From Paracyclopina nana (lineage: Eukaryota; Arthropoda; Copepoda; Cyclopoida; Cyclopettidae): 64,000 nucleotides of DNA. This document shows, in pieces, positions 49,361 to 60,734 of this stretch. The stretch covers positions 3,534,001 to 3,598,000 of the forward strand of contig JAGUCH010000004.1 of NCBI GenBank assembly GCA_019096065.1, written 5' to 3'. The notes under the pieces were generated by a model that saw only the letters and a list, made by a program, of their open reading frames with translations, searched no databases and was not told the DNA's origin. The position numbers and the translations under genes were made by a program. Position 1 is the first letter of the stretch. Each line of letters begins with the position of its first letter.

Positions 49361-51026
49361 TTGCAATGGATAAGGTCTTACTTTTCAGCCTTTTTGTCCA
49401 TTTTTGTGCTATCCTGGTTGCAAGTTGACCAGAGTGATGCCAAAGTGTTGGAGTTGAGCGATCGATTTCTACCCCTCAAGCATGAAGGAATGTGGCTAGT
49501 GATGGTAAGATCAGTACTAATAAAAATGGCACTGAAAAGTTAACAATTGTTTACTTACTTGCAGTTTTATGCTCCTTGGTGTGGCCATTGCAAAAAACTT
49601 GAGCCCATTTGGAAGCACGTAGAGCAATCTCTGGCTGGAAAAGTACCTGTCAGGGTTGGCAGGGTTGACTGCACCAGGTTCACTGCTGTGGCTACTGAAT
49701 TTAGCATTAAAGGATTCCCTACCATTCTCTTGTAATTTTCTATTTTGAAGCACTTGGAGAACTAGTCACATTCTTTTGTTTTTAGCATAAAAGGAGATTT
49801 GACGTTCGCTTACGAAGGAGACAGAACCAGAGATGACATTGTCAATTTTGCCTTGAGGCTTGTCGGACCATCTGTCAACCGGATAGAATCCAAGTCAGAA
49901 TTTGAGCTTGCCAAGCAGCGAAGCGAAATCTTCTTCTTATTTGCTGGCCTATCAACTGGTCCCGAATGGGTAAGCTTGAGTCACACCGGTTCGTTTAGCT
50001 TTCAGTTACACAGTCATGCTATTGCAGGAGCACTTTGTGAAAGTGGCAGATTTCTTGCAACAGCACGAGTTCTTTTACAAAGCAGATGCCAAACTAGCCG
50101 AAGAGTTTTCAGGCCAGGAAGAAACCCAGACAATAAGAGTATACAAAGATGGCACTTCTTTCAAGTACGAGGCTGACTTTGATGAAGCCTTGGCTGAAAG
50201 AGCTCAACGTGATCTTGATTTTGTCGAAAGCAGCGACTCAGATAGTGAACTCATATCTCACCTGGACAAAAATCATACCGAGACCCTCCATCATTGGATT
50301 TTACGTGAGAGATTTCCCAAATTTGTAAAAATCACAAGGGGCAAATTCAGCCATTTGATGTCTACGAAAAAGCTCCTAGTCATGGCAGTTTTGGAGGAGA
50401 ATCGCCTTGGCGAATTGACTCCTGACATGGAGGCTTTTCGGTCAATGTTGCACTCGGTCATGGACACTCACATTGACCGTTACAGGCCTCATTTTCAGTT
50501 TGGTTGGACTGGTGCTCCAGACTTGGCTAATAGCGTAGCCATGGACTCGTTATCAGTAAGATGTCATCTTTTATTGACTTGTGGCACCAACGTGTGATTC
50601 ACTTCGATTTCAGTTACCTCATCTAATTGTGATCAACACGACCACATACCAGCATTACTTGCCCAATGATGAGCCTTCCATGATGACCTCAGAGGCCATT
50701 GTACTCTTCCTAGACAACATTCTAGAGGGAGAAGCTCCAGTCTATGGTGGCTCAACATATACTGTCAGGTATTTATAGAAGAGCCGCCTTAAATCAACGA
50801 CACATTACAATTTGATATGTTTAGGCTGTACCGAGCTTATTATGAAGCCAAGACCAACATAAACGAAATGTGGAAGGGCAATCCTGCCCTAACTGCCGTG
50901 CTCTTTGGTCTTCCGTTGGGCTTTTTCGCCCTTATTTGCTATTCCATTTGCTGTGCTGACATCATGGACGCCGAGGAAGAAGACGAGGACGAGCATATGG
51001 ACTACACCCATGAGAAAACAGACTAA
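49361..51026 (+). CDS. TMX3: TMX3-like transmembrane protein disulfide isomerase
   Basis: ER membrane thiol oxidoreductase. Exons 49361(?)-49504, 49565-49731, 49786-49969, 50028-50555, 50614-50768, 50825-51026 join in phase. The thioredoxin domain has MFYAPWCGHCKKLEPIW with active site CGHC (the splice falls right before FYAPW), then FSIKGFPTILFIKGDLTFAYEGDR. Two thioredoxin-like domains follow, a TM helix (about LTAVLFGLPLGFFALICYSICC) and an acidic tail. The start is unresolved: the signal-peptide frame (SYFSAFLSIFVLSWLQ) has no ATG before an upstream stop. A tiny upstream exon from the ATG at 49311 with a GTATTG donor at 49327 would restore it; so would a TTG start. Confidence 0.85.
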
Positions 51027-51141
51027 ATCCTACAGCAAAAGAGCATGCATTCATTTTTTCGTTCTAGTCAAACCTTTCAATTAATTTTATTCTTGTTCTG
51101 TAAGTATAATCGATTTGAAATGTATCAACAACCAACCCCCA

Positions 51142-52511
51142 TTAGTATACCATATCTTTGTAACCATCGTGATGTCCAGCCACTTTACCTTGGTGGTGCT
51201 GCACTTGAGCCTGTGCTTGAGCACCGCCCATGTTGGCGCCACCACCGCCACCGCCTCCTCCGCCACCGCCGCCTCCGCCACCACCTCTTCTTGGAGCTAG
51301 ATACTCAAACATTGACTGAACATGGTTGGACAACATTTTCTCGAGGCTGCCTAAAAAAGTTCGGATGCAACATTAGAAATAAGCGCGAAAATAGATGCAT
51401 GAGGTGGACTCACATGGCATTGGATCAGTCCAGAAGAAGTCGTGATTAAGGGCAGCATCAGAGTCGATTCTTTTTGAGGGGTCGAGCCAAAGGAGCTTGT
51501 CAACGAGGTCACAAGCATATGGATCCTTGACGTATGGCTTCAACCTTTCTTTGACGCGTCTTTTCGAGCCTTTAGGCAGCTCCATTTTGTTGTACAAGTC
51601 TAGGTTTTCAACGCCAGGCCACACGTCGGGGTTGATGGTTCCACAGAGTTGGGCAATGAGCGTCAACTGGTGCTGCTCAGTGTTGCCTTGCATGATTGGG
51701 GTTCTGGTCCACATTTCTGCCATTATGCATCCTGCACCCCACAAATCAACAGCTGGACCGTAATTGCGCTCACCTATAAATTAATAAAGTAATGGGCGTT
51801 CCATGTAATTTAAAGCCAGCGCAAAGTTATCTTACCTAACAGTAGTTCGGGAGGTCTATACCACAAGGTCACCACTCTGTTTGTATATCGATTAGGTTGA
51901 CCGTTTTTGTTGATGCTGATCGCTCTCGCCAATCCAAAATCGGCTAGCTTTAAAACGCCTTGCTTCGTGATGAGAACATTAGCCGCTTTCATATCACGAT
52001 GAATAATCTTGTTGCTGTGGATGTAGTAAAGGCCTTCAAGCAGCTGGGCCATGACCTTCTTGATTTCACCCAAAGAAAACTTGACATTGTAATTGCTCAG
52101 GAGTCCAGCAAGGTCGTGCTCGCAAAAGTCAAACACAAGGAAAAACGTGGACTTGTGTCGGTTGTTGGAAGTGGCTTTGGTCCTGCATATCTCGATGAGA
52201 TTCACAATGTTATCATGCCGTAACAATTGCAAAATGCGGATTTCTCGCAAGGCTGTGATGGGAAAGCCTTCCTTTTCGTTCTCCATGAGGACCTTCTTCA
52301 AAGCCACAGTTTTGGACTTGTTCTTGCGGTCACGAGCTTTAAACACTTCCCCAAAGGTTCCTTGGCCAATTTTGGCCTGCTTTTCGTACTTGGACACTTC
52401 GGCACAAAATGGGAAATCATACTGTTCTATGTAGGCATGAGTCTCCGAAAGGCTCCGTCCCATGCTACTTGATGATCCGCTGCTACCGCTCGCATTGAGA
52501 CTCGCAGCCAT
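51142..52511 (-). CDS. CDK9: CDK9, kinase subunit of P-TEFb
   Basis: Phosphorylates the Pol II tail, NELF and DSIF to release paused polymerase. Three exons (52511-51836, 51773-51414, 51350-51142) give 414 aa. Kinase hallmarks: GQGTFGEVFKARD, VALKKVLMENEKEGFPITAL, HRDMKAANVLI, DFGLARA, and the T-loop NRYTNRVVTLWYRPPELLLG with the activating Thr. The PITALREI helix binds cyclin T. The C-terminal tail has a run of 16 Gly after APRR, then Gln/Ala/His-rich sequence, longer than in human CDK9 (372). It starts 57 nt after the RTF1 stop, with an acceptor-like AG just before the ATG. Confidence 0.96.
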
Positions 52512-52521
52512 GGTTGATTAT

Positions 52522-52523
52522 CT
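52522..52523 (-). promoter_or_regulatory. Candidate trans-splice acceptor before CDK9
   Basis: On the minus strand, a pyrimidine-rich stretch ends in CTTTCCAG 10 nt before the CDK9 ATG, within the 57-nt gap behind the RTF1 stop. No cis donor is available in that gap, so the site suits spliced-leader addition. It could also be an ordinary 3' splice site used from far upstream. Confidence 0.4.
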
Positions 52524-52568
52524 GGAAAGTAAAATGGCAATACTTTATAGCAACATGTTGCACAAAAA

Positions 52569-54905
52569 TTAAATGAGGCCACGTTTCTTTTTATAATCAT
52601 CCAAATTCAGTGATCGTTTAGGCATAGCTCCCGAGGCGGATCCCGAGTCCTTGGATTTGATGTTGATGCCGGAAGCGGCCACAGGAGCACTACTAGGAGG
52701 CACAGAGGTCGAGCTATTGGTGGCCGATGTGTCGACATTGATTTCTATGTCGAAATTGTGAGCATCGAATAAGTCTTCTTTTTGCATAGCTTTCGGAAGG
52801 CCAGCGCCAAACTTGGGCTTCTTTTTCACTTGCTTGCTAATGCCACCCGTTTCGGCACCACCATCATCTGGAGCGAGGTCATCTTGTTGCCTCTTCACAG
52901 CTGGTAGCGAGGTGTCGGCCATTTTGACCACATTCTCCTTCTGGTCAGGATTCAAGGCCAGAGGGCTGATAAGGGGCACGTTGGTGGGTGTTTTTGTGAC
53001 CATTCGAGGGTTGCACTTTCTCCGAGTGAAAGGATTGCTCTGCACACCTTCCTCCAACTTCCTGCGCATTTCTAAACGAATAGCAGCCTCAGCTTTGCTC
53101 ACATTAGCTTTCCGGTTTCGATCATTGATCAAGGACACACTAGAAATTGTTGAAGTCCGCTTCTTGTCCAATTCTTCGGCTCTCTCTTCGTGCTGCATGA
53201 GCTGCTCCTCGAGCTCTCGAGCTCGCTCTTCCATTCCGTTGGCGATAGCAATTTCTTTTTCCTTAATGAGCCTGGCCTTGTGCATGGCATAGTTCACTGG
53301 GTGGCGCGAAAACTTTTCCTTTTGAGCCACAATTTTATCGATGTCGTCAGACGTGAACTCAAAGTTCATGGCCTTTTTGATCTCATGCCCCTTGGTCTTC
53401 ACAAACTCGGTCGTAGGCATGATTACGTTTGCCTCTTCGCAGGCTTCTTTCCATTTGATGAATTCGGCGGGCGAGATACGTTGATTGGACACAAACTCGA
53501 GGCGAAACACGCGCTCTTGTTTGCCAAACTTCAATTTCACACCAATGTTGGTCCGAGCTTTTCCAATGAGATAAACTTTACCAGTTTCAACCACGTCAAC
53601 GATCTCAGCAGCTCGATAAACGGACCGCCCTTGGTGTTGGCCAATTCCTGAAATGAATTTAAATGAGCTCAATTAGCGCATGAAAACCATAGGCCACTAC
53701 TTTTAGTCCCAAAAGCAAGGTTGTGTGCTTACCAATGCGAACAAAGCAGTTCATGACCAGCCTTTTAAAACATGGCAAGTGAACGAACTTCTCAAGCTTG
53801 AACCTCGACAATCGGATGGGCTCCAAGTCCTCCTGGCTTTCGATGTACTTTTGCACTTTGGAAGGACTCTTCTTGAATCTCTCTGTGTCCGAGCCGGAAC
53901 CCGAGCTTGATTGCGAGCTTGTACTCGAGCGACGGGACCTTTCGGAGCCCCCACTAGCCGAACTTGAGCTTGAGCTAGATCGCTTGCGCTTGTCATGCCT
54001 AGATTTGTGATCACCATCATCGTTGTCTTTGTCGTATTCTTTCTTTTGCCTCTCTGCTTCTTTGCGCTCTTTTTCTTGACGTTTCGCCTTTAGTTCACTC
54101 AAAGCACTGGACTTTTGATCGAATTTCTTCTCCTCGATCTTCTTTTGTCTAGTTTGACTCCTTTCTTTGGTGTCCATAACATTATTGTAATCAATCTCAT
54201 CAAATGCTTCGCTATCGGCGTGAGCATCTTTAGGCAGCGGCAAGTCTTTAGCCTTAAGCTTTTGCTGTTGCTTCAACTTCTTTTGAATTTCAAATCTCTT
54301 CTTGAGCTGCTCTCGATTTTCGGCACGTTTGAACAGTTCTTCTTCTCGTTCACGCTCAGTCATTTTTTCCAGCCTGGCGCGATCTGCATCATCGCCAATG
54401 AGGTCTTCGTCAAGCCCATCATCGAATTCCTCCTTGTTAGAGTCATTACTGCTAATTTCTCCCTCTTCCGACTCCTTTTTCCTACCACCTTTTCGGCCCT
54501 TAGCGGCTGTTGCTGCCCCCCGAGCCGGCCTTTGTTTCCGAGCTTTGGGCTCCTCATCGGCTTCAGAGTCCGAGTCATCCTGAAAGCACATAAAGATTTG
54601 CCGTTAACTAATAGAATCAATCTTCAACAATCATGCATAGTTTATGCTCAAATTAAAGCGGATTTCAAAATTACCTGACTATGCTTGGGACTCTTTTTAG
54701 TTTTAACTTTCCGCCTGGGGCTCTCATTTCCAGATTTTTTCTCTGTTTCGCTATCCGTAGCCGAGACAAACCTCGGACTTGACGACGATGACGAAAAGGA
54801 TCTTGATCGAGACCTTGAGGCCGAGCCGGATCGAGATCCAGACCTTGAGCGTGAACTCATTGATTTCTGGGATACGGGGCTAGAGCTGCGGCTCCTATCC
54901 GACAT
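52569..54905 (-). CDS. RTF1: RTF1, PAF1-complex-associated elongation factor
   Basis: Couples Spt5 and the PAF1 complex to Pol II and stimulates H2B ubiquitination. Three exons (54905-54675, 54579-53733, 53647-52569) give 718 aa (human 710). Ser/Arg- and acidic-rich N-terminus; the histone modification domain region includes DEIDYNNVMDTKERSQTRQK-type sequence. The Plus3 domain (about 322-445) has PIRLSRFKLEKFVHLPCFKR and GIGQHQGRSVYRAAEIVDVV. Charged coiled coil and the family C-terminus LNLDDYKKKRGLI. Only 57 nt separate its stop from the CDK9 start on the same strand. Confidence 0.95.
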
Positions 54906-55448
54906 TTTCAAAGGCTCCGACGGTTTGACGAACAAAATTTTAAAGTTCGCTTGATGCAATTTTTGTTTACGTTTTTCCCCGAATTTGGGCTAGGCATCGA
55001 AAAGACAAGTCGCTCTTCATTCATCATGGATCCGCCTAGAAGTTCCTCAATGGAATTATTAAAAATGAATTGAAAATATTTAAGAAATGTTAAAATAGTT
55101 CAGTTCAGACACCAAATTAAGCAACTAAGAATGAATTTAAGCAGTGGTTTGCGTGTCTCTCAAAATAGTAAAATGCCTTAAAAATATGTTACTGCTCTCA
55201 TAAAAAAGGGAGAATTTTGAGGTAAAATATGTGGACATTCAAATTTTTAGCCACCTAAATCAAATCAAATCTAGATCAAGTTTGATTGTAGGGCTTGAAA
55301 AGACTGTTAAAAGTATTTTTTACGTCTTTTAAAATGTTGGACACTCCATGGCCCTTCATTTTTGCTTATAATACACATCAATAAAAGCAAAATAATGTCA
55401 AGTAAACTTTTTGTCATTTTCAGAATTTGAGAATTAATTTCCACCAAA
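54906..55448. other. Divergent interval RTF1 / EDEM2
   Basis: 543 bp, AT-rich, with no supported gene or repeat. Confidence 0.4.
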
Positions 55449-57626
55449 ATGAGAATAAAATTGTGTGTAATAATTTTGTTGGGTTTTGTCAACTCAACAT
55501 TTCAAAGGAGTAATTTCCGAACATATGATGAAGAGACCATCCTCTCACTCAGGTACAATAGGCATTCATAGCGATTCTTCTTCTGTCTTTTTCGGCTAAC
55601 TTTTTGTCTGGTTTCCAGGGAACGAGTGAGGTCCATGTTTCAGTGGGCTTATGACAGTTACCTCAAATATGCATATCCATATGACGAGCTTCGGCCTTTA
55701 AGTTGTGACGGAGTCGATACTTGGGGGTCTTACAGCCTCACATTGATCGATGCTCTGGACACCTTAGCAGTCATGGGAAATTATTCAGAGTTTCAAAGAG
55801 TTTACACCATTTTGTCACAAAGGCAGGATTTCAACGCTGATATCAATGTTTCTGTTTTTGAAACCAACATTCGCATCGTGGGTGGACTTCTCAGCGCTCA
55901 TTTAATGGCAAGAAAGGCTGGAGTTAATCTGGAGCCAGGGTGGCCTTGCACTGGGCCCTTGCTCAGGCTGGCAGAAGATGCTGCTACAAGGCTGCTGCCT
56001 GCCTTTGACACGCCTACGTGTATGCCCTATGGTACTGTCAATTTGCAAAGTGGAGTGCCGAGTGGAGAAACTACCGTGACTTCAACAGCAGGAGTGGGAA
56101 CAATGGTGATTGAATTTGGCACTCTGAGCAGGCTTACAGGAAATCCAGTTTTTGAGGAGGCAGCAATGAGAGCCATGAGAGCTTTGTGGTACTACAAATC
56201 TTCAATTGGTTTGGTTGGAAATCATGTAGATGTTGCCAATGGCAAATGGACAGCCACTGATGCTGGAATTGGGGCTGGAGTTGACTCGTACTACGAGTAC
56301 CTTGTAAAAGGCTCAGCTTTGCTGCAAAGGCCAGAGCTTATGAAGATGTTTGTTCACTCAAGAGAATCCATAGAGCAATACATGAACCACGATGACTGGC
56401 ATTTCTGGGTTTCGATGAAAGGTGGAGGCGTCACTCTCCCTGTGTTTCAATCTCTTGAAGCATTCTGGCCTGGCCTTTTGAGCCTCGTGGGTGATAACAT
56501 GTCTGCCATGAAATCAATTCATAATTATCATCAAGTGTGGAAGCAGTATGGTTTCCTGCCTGAATTTTACAACGTTGCCCAAAACGGAGCCAGTCTCAAC
56601 AGACAAGGGTACCCGTTGAGGCCAGAGCTAATTGAGTCTGCTATGTACCTGTACAAAGCCACCAAGGATCCTTTCCTATTGAGCTTGGGAGAAGACATGC
56701 TCAATAGCATTGAGTACAGCGCGAAAACTGATTGTGGGTATGCCACAGTGAAAGATGTGAGAGATCACACTTTGGAAGACCGAATGGAGTCATTCTTCTT
56801 GGCAGAAACTACAAAGTACCTGTATCTCCTGTTTGATCCGGATAACGAAATTATTCACAAGAACCAAGGTGAAGTGGTGAAGACTCCTTTTGGAGAATGT
56901 GTTGTCGAAGCAGGAGATTGGATATTCAACACTGAAGCTCACCCTGTTGACCCTGGTGCCCTCCAATGTTGCTCAGGATTTACTGAGGAGGACATCAAGA
57001 AGCATTTGCTCACTCACATGGTGGACATTTTCAACCCTGAAAAATTTAGGGAGTTTGAGGGCGATCTAATCCCCACCAGAGTCAAGAAAATGCAAGAGTT
57101 GAAAAGCCTTGAAGCAGAAAGGAAGAAGGAGAGGCAAATGGAGTATGAAAAAAAGATGCTTGATCAAAGAGAGAAAGAACGCCAGAATTTAAAGCGTACG
57201 CGTGAGACGATAAAAGCTAACAATTCGGAAATAGTCGATCTCAAGTATGAGAACGTTGAGCTAAAAGCAGCAAGCGAGCACCAAGCACCTGAGATGGTGA
57301 ATGAGCCAATTGAAAAGAAAGTGGCTGATGACACCCCTGAGCCAGCTGTGATGATAAAGAAGCAGTCAAAGGATGAAACGACTGAAAAGCTGGATTTGGG
57401 ATCATCCATGTTTAAAACATTGAATGATATAGTGCAAACTTATTTACCTCTACCATCAGCCCACAGAGAATTCAACATGCATGATTTTCACGAAAGGTTG
57501 AAAAGTGACAAACAATATCCAGTGAATTCGTCGTGGAATCTAGACTTTGCAATTATGTCATGCCCAGCTCAAACATTCGCTGAAAGATTTTCTATCCAAG
57601 GTGAATTCTGGGACGAGTATGTGTAA
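55449..57626 (+). CDS. EDEM2: EDEM2, ER degradation-enhancing alpha-mannosidase
   Basis: Starts glycoprotein ER-associated degradation by trimming the first mannose (Man9 to Man8). Two exons (55449-55552, 55619-57626) give 703 aa. Signal peptide [16 protein letters not shown]. The GH47 domain (about 35-495) has [61 protein letters not shown], and ends [10 protein letters not shown] with the family's closing Thr/His region. The C-terminal 200 residues are a charged coiled coil followed by SLP-type blocks ([24 protein letters not shown]), longer than human EDEM2 (578). One exon of 2 kb holds almost all of it. Poly(A) signal at 57663. Confidence 0.94.
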
Positions 57627-57662
57627 TTCATGTACCCCGTGGCTGTGATATGCCTTCTTTAT

Positions 57663-57668
57663 AATAAA
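57663..57668 (+). terminator. AATAAA poly(A) signal of EDEM2
   Basis: AATAAA 36 nt after the stop codon. Confidence 0.55.
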
Positions 57669-58008
57669 TGAGCTTTCTCTGGCGAAAAAGGTTTTGAAAA
57701 TGCTATTCTTTATCAGATAAGTTTGTGGCTCAATCAAATCAGAGTATAGTTTAGCCATCGCTAAGAAACTAATACTGCATGATTGGGCTGAAGCCAATAA
57801 TTTTGACGAGGTGAGAAGAATGAGAAACATAAATTATCATGTCAATAAAAAATGGTCTTCGAGTGATGGCATTCCCTCATACTGCTCCACACTGGTTGGT
57901 GTATTAATGGTTACAGGTAGGGTCTCTTAACTATTATATACCACTTAATGACACGCAGTTATTTGTGTGTGCCAGTCCATTGATAGATGGGCCGAAAAAA
58001 GCACAGCC
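57669..58008. other. Gap between EDEM2 and DEG/ENaC copy 1
   Basis: About 340 bp, AT-rich. Presumably the channel's promoter; no motif stands out. Confidence 0.35.
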
Positions 58009-60161
58009 ATGAAGCCACCAGAGAAAATTACATTCCGAACTTTTTGTGAAATGACCAGCCTTCATGGCTGGGGTTACATTCCATTCAGAACTAGCACAAA
58101 GTCTGTGATATTTTGGGCTATCACCATAGCAGCATCAATTTCTTGCGGTGGCTACATCATTTCAAATTTTGCGGAGGGTAAGTGCTCTTTTTAAAGTTGT
58201 CAGCAAATTGATTTATTAGAGACTTTATTTGTTGGCAGAGTTTCTATCAGCAACAGTTTCATACAATTTGGAGTCTCCAACAGTGGCCTTGACTGATGTG
58301 TTTTTTCCATCAGTGGTGATTTGCAATATGAATCGATTGCGCAAATCGTTCATCACATCATTGCTCAGCGATCCAACTATCAGCAATTTGACGAACTATA
58401 AAGAACTCCACGTGCTCGTTGACAACTATTACATAAGAGGAGTGAAACTCAAACTTACACCCCAAGAAGAGTTGATATCAAAGATGATTTTTGAATCGAA
58501 AGTTTACAATGATTTGTACGAAGAGTTTGTTGAGGCCGCAGCCAGCAAAAAACAAGTGCAAGACTTTTCAAATCAAGTGGTGACCAAGTTTCACTCATTA
58601 CAGAAAGTTCCCAAGAGTGAAAGATTAAGTGCAAAAAACAAGCAGACTTATTTGATCGAAGTTGCAACACAGTTTCGGCCAAAGGAAATGCTGGTCAACA
58701 TGCAATTTAATGGAGTTGGCATTTACCACGATGGAGGAGGCTTTAGCACAGACATTAGTGACACATGTCATTGGTTAACACCTTTTGTGAAGTCCCCTTC
58801 TGATGCATACGACTTAAGGTGACTTAAATAAAAAACGACCAACAATGGAGACTACCATTTTCTCGATTTCAGAACATTGGCCACTTTTGCCAGGAACGGC
58901 ATGAGCAATGGTCTTCATCTTCTGCTGGATGCTGAGACTTATGACTATGCATCAACTCAGCAGGGAAGTGAGGGATTCAGCATAAGTATTTTACACCAGC
59001 TTGACATACCCATCATGAAAAATACAGGCATCTACATTGATGCTGGCCAAGCCAGCAGCATCGTGGTGATTCCTCAACTTATGAACACAACTCTGGCTGC
59101 AAAAAGAAGATTTACACCAGTTCAAAGACAATGCTACTTTGATGATGAAATAATTCTGAAGCATTTTCCACCCTCTAACAGCTTTCGGTAACTCACTATA
59201 ATTATACCCTTGAAATAATGTGAAGTTTACATGTTGTGTATGTGCTTGCAGTCATGACATTTCAAATTGCTTATTTGAAGCAGCATTGCAAAAAATCGAA
59301 GAGCATTGCAAATGTGTGCCACAATATTTTGTTGATGTCATAAAAGATGTACCAGTGTGCAGCAAAGACTCTATCAATTGCATGAACAAGATCAAAGAAA
59401 ATATGGGAGATGAACGTTACATTATGGACAGGGGAAAAAAGAAGGTATCAATTTACAGCAACCATGACAATTTTTTATGATCCCTAGCAAACCTGTTCTT
59501 CAAATTGCAGATTTGCCTTTCGAATTGCATAAACCAGGAAAATAGCGTTATTGTCAGTCAAGCAACTTACCCAAATCAAAATTCATTTGGCAACAGTATC
59601 GGTTATTGCTACATTCTCAAAAAAGTCACCAAGGCGTGCTTAGGTGATAGGAGGCAGAGCTTGGATTATTCATATCCCAAATTATGCAATACAATTTTCA
59701 AGTTTTTCTCCAGTCCTGATCAAATCATATGTAATGAAGAATTTGGCAACAATGGATACAGAGTAAAACAAAGCAGTGAACACTTTTGCATTATTTGATA
59801 GCCATTCTTTTTACAGGAGACAGCGCCTGAACTTGAGGCAGAAATTGCAGAATACGCCAGAGCAAATATAGCAAAAGTCAACGTGTTTCTAAAAGATCCT
59901 TACGTCAAAAGATATGTCCGAGAAGAGAAAATATCAGAAATAACCTTTGTGGGCACAGTCGGAGGATTATTGGGGCTATTTCTTGGTTTCAGTTTCATAT
60001 CTGCAGTGGAAATTTTATACATTATCATTCTCAAAGTATCCGATAGCTTTTTTAGTAGAAGGATATCACCTGTCCAAGAAACCAATGTGTCAGTTATGCA
60101 ATATTCAAGAGAGAACCAGCTATACAGAAAGTTTTCAAAAGGCACAAAAACATATGATTAA
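58009..60161 (+). CDS. DEG/ENaC sodium channel subunit, copy 1
   Basis: Trimeric amiloride-type cation channel subunit (pickpocket/ASIC superfamily). Six exons (58009-58177, 58239-58818, 58873-59187, 59252-59444, 59511-59762, 59817-60161) give 617 aa. Cytoplasmic His-Gly gating motif in MTSLHGWGYIPF, TM1 (VIFWAITIAASISCGGYII), the extracellular block FFPSVVICNMNRLRKSF, Cys-rich loop (HDISNCLFEAALQKIEEHCK, CINCMNK-like, ICLSNCINQEN), and TM2 with the selectivity filter GFS in VGGLLGLFLGFSFISAVEIL. All exon phases match copy 2. The gating signal (acid, peptide, touch) cannot be told from sequence. Confidence 0.9.
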
Positions 60162-60734
60162 TGAATATTCCTATGGCGAAATTGTGCTGTACCAATGATC
60201 GAATTCAAATTAAAAATAAATTACATGCATAAAGAGAAAACTTTGAAGCGTTGAAAATAGAAAATATACAGTCTGGTGTTAACAAAAAAACATATGGACA
60301 AACAAACAATTTTCCCATGGGAACAAATCAGAAATTCATGCCGCCTCGAAAAAAATAATAATTAACTTGAATAAGAGCCAACATAAACTACGTCCGCACG
60401 TGCGTAGAAGATAAAAAATTAAGCAATTAATTCTCTTGACATTGTTTGTCGACAGTATTTTCAGCTCAATCATAATTAGAAAGCAATCATCAATAATCGT
60501 TACAAAGCCTCTATTAATATATACCATTGACTGAAGTGATTACGCTTGAGGTAGACATTAAGAGATATGTGGGAAAAACTGTAACATGTCATTTTACGTA
60601 ATCACCGCCCCAATCCTATGATGATATTTCACCTGCATGGGGCCTACTTTCCACTATAATGCATAGTGGTAATGAATCACAATTGGAAAATAACCTTTTG
60701 TTGGTGAAGGAAAGGAAAGCAGTGCCTCATAACA
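60162..60734. other. Gap between DEG/ENaC copies
   Basis: 573 bp with the copy-1 poly(A) signal AATAAA at 60215-60220. The rest is AT-rich without a gene or repeat I can support. Confidence 0.4.
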
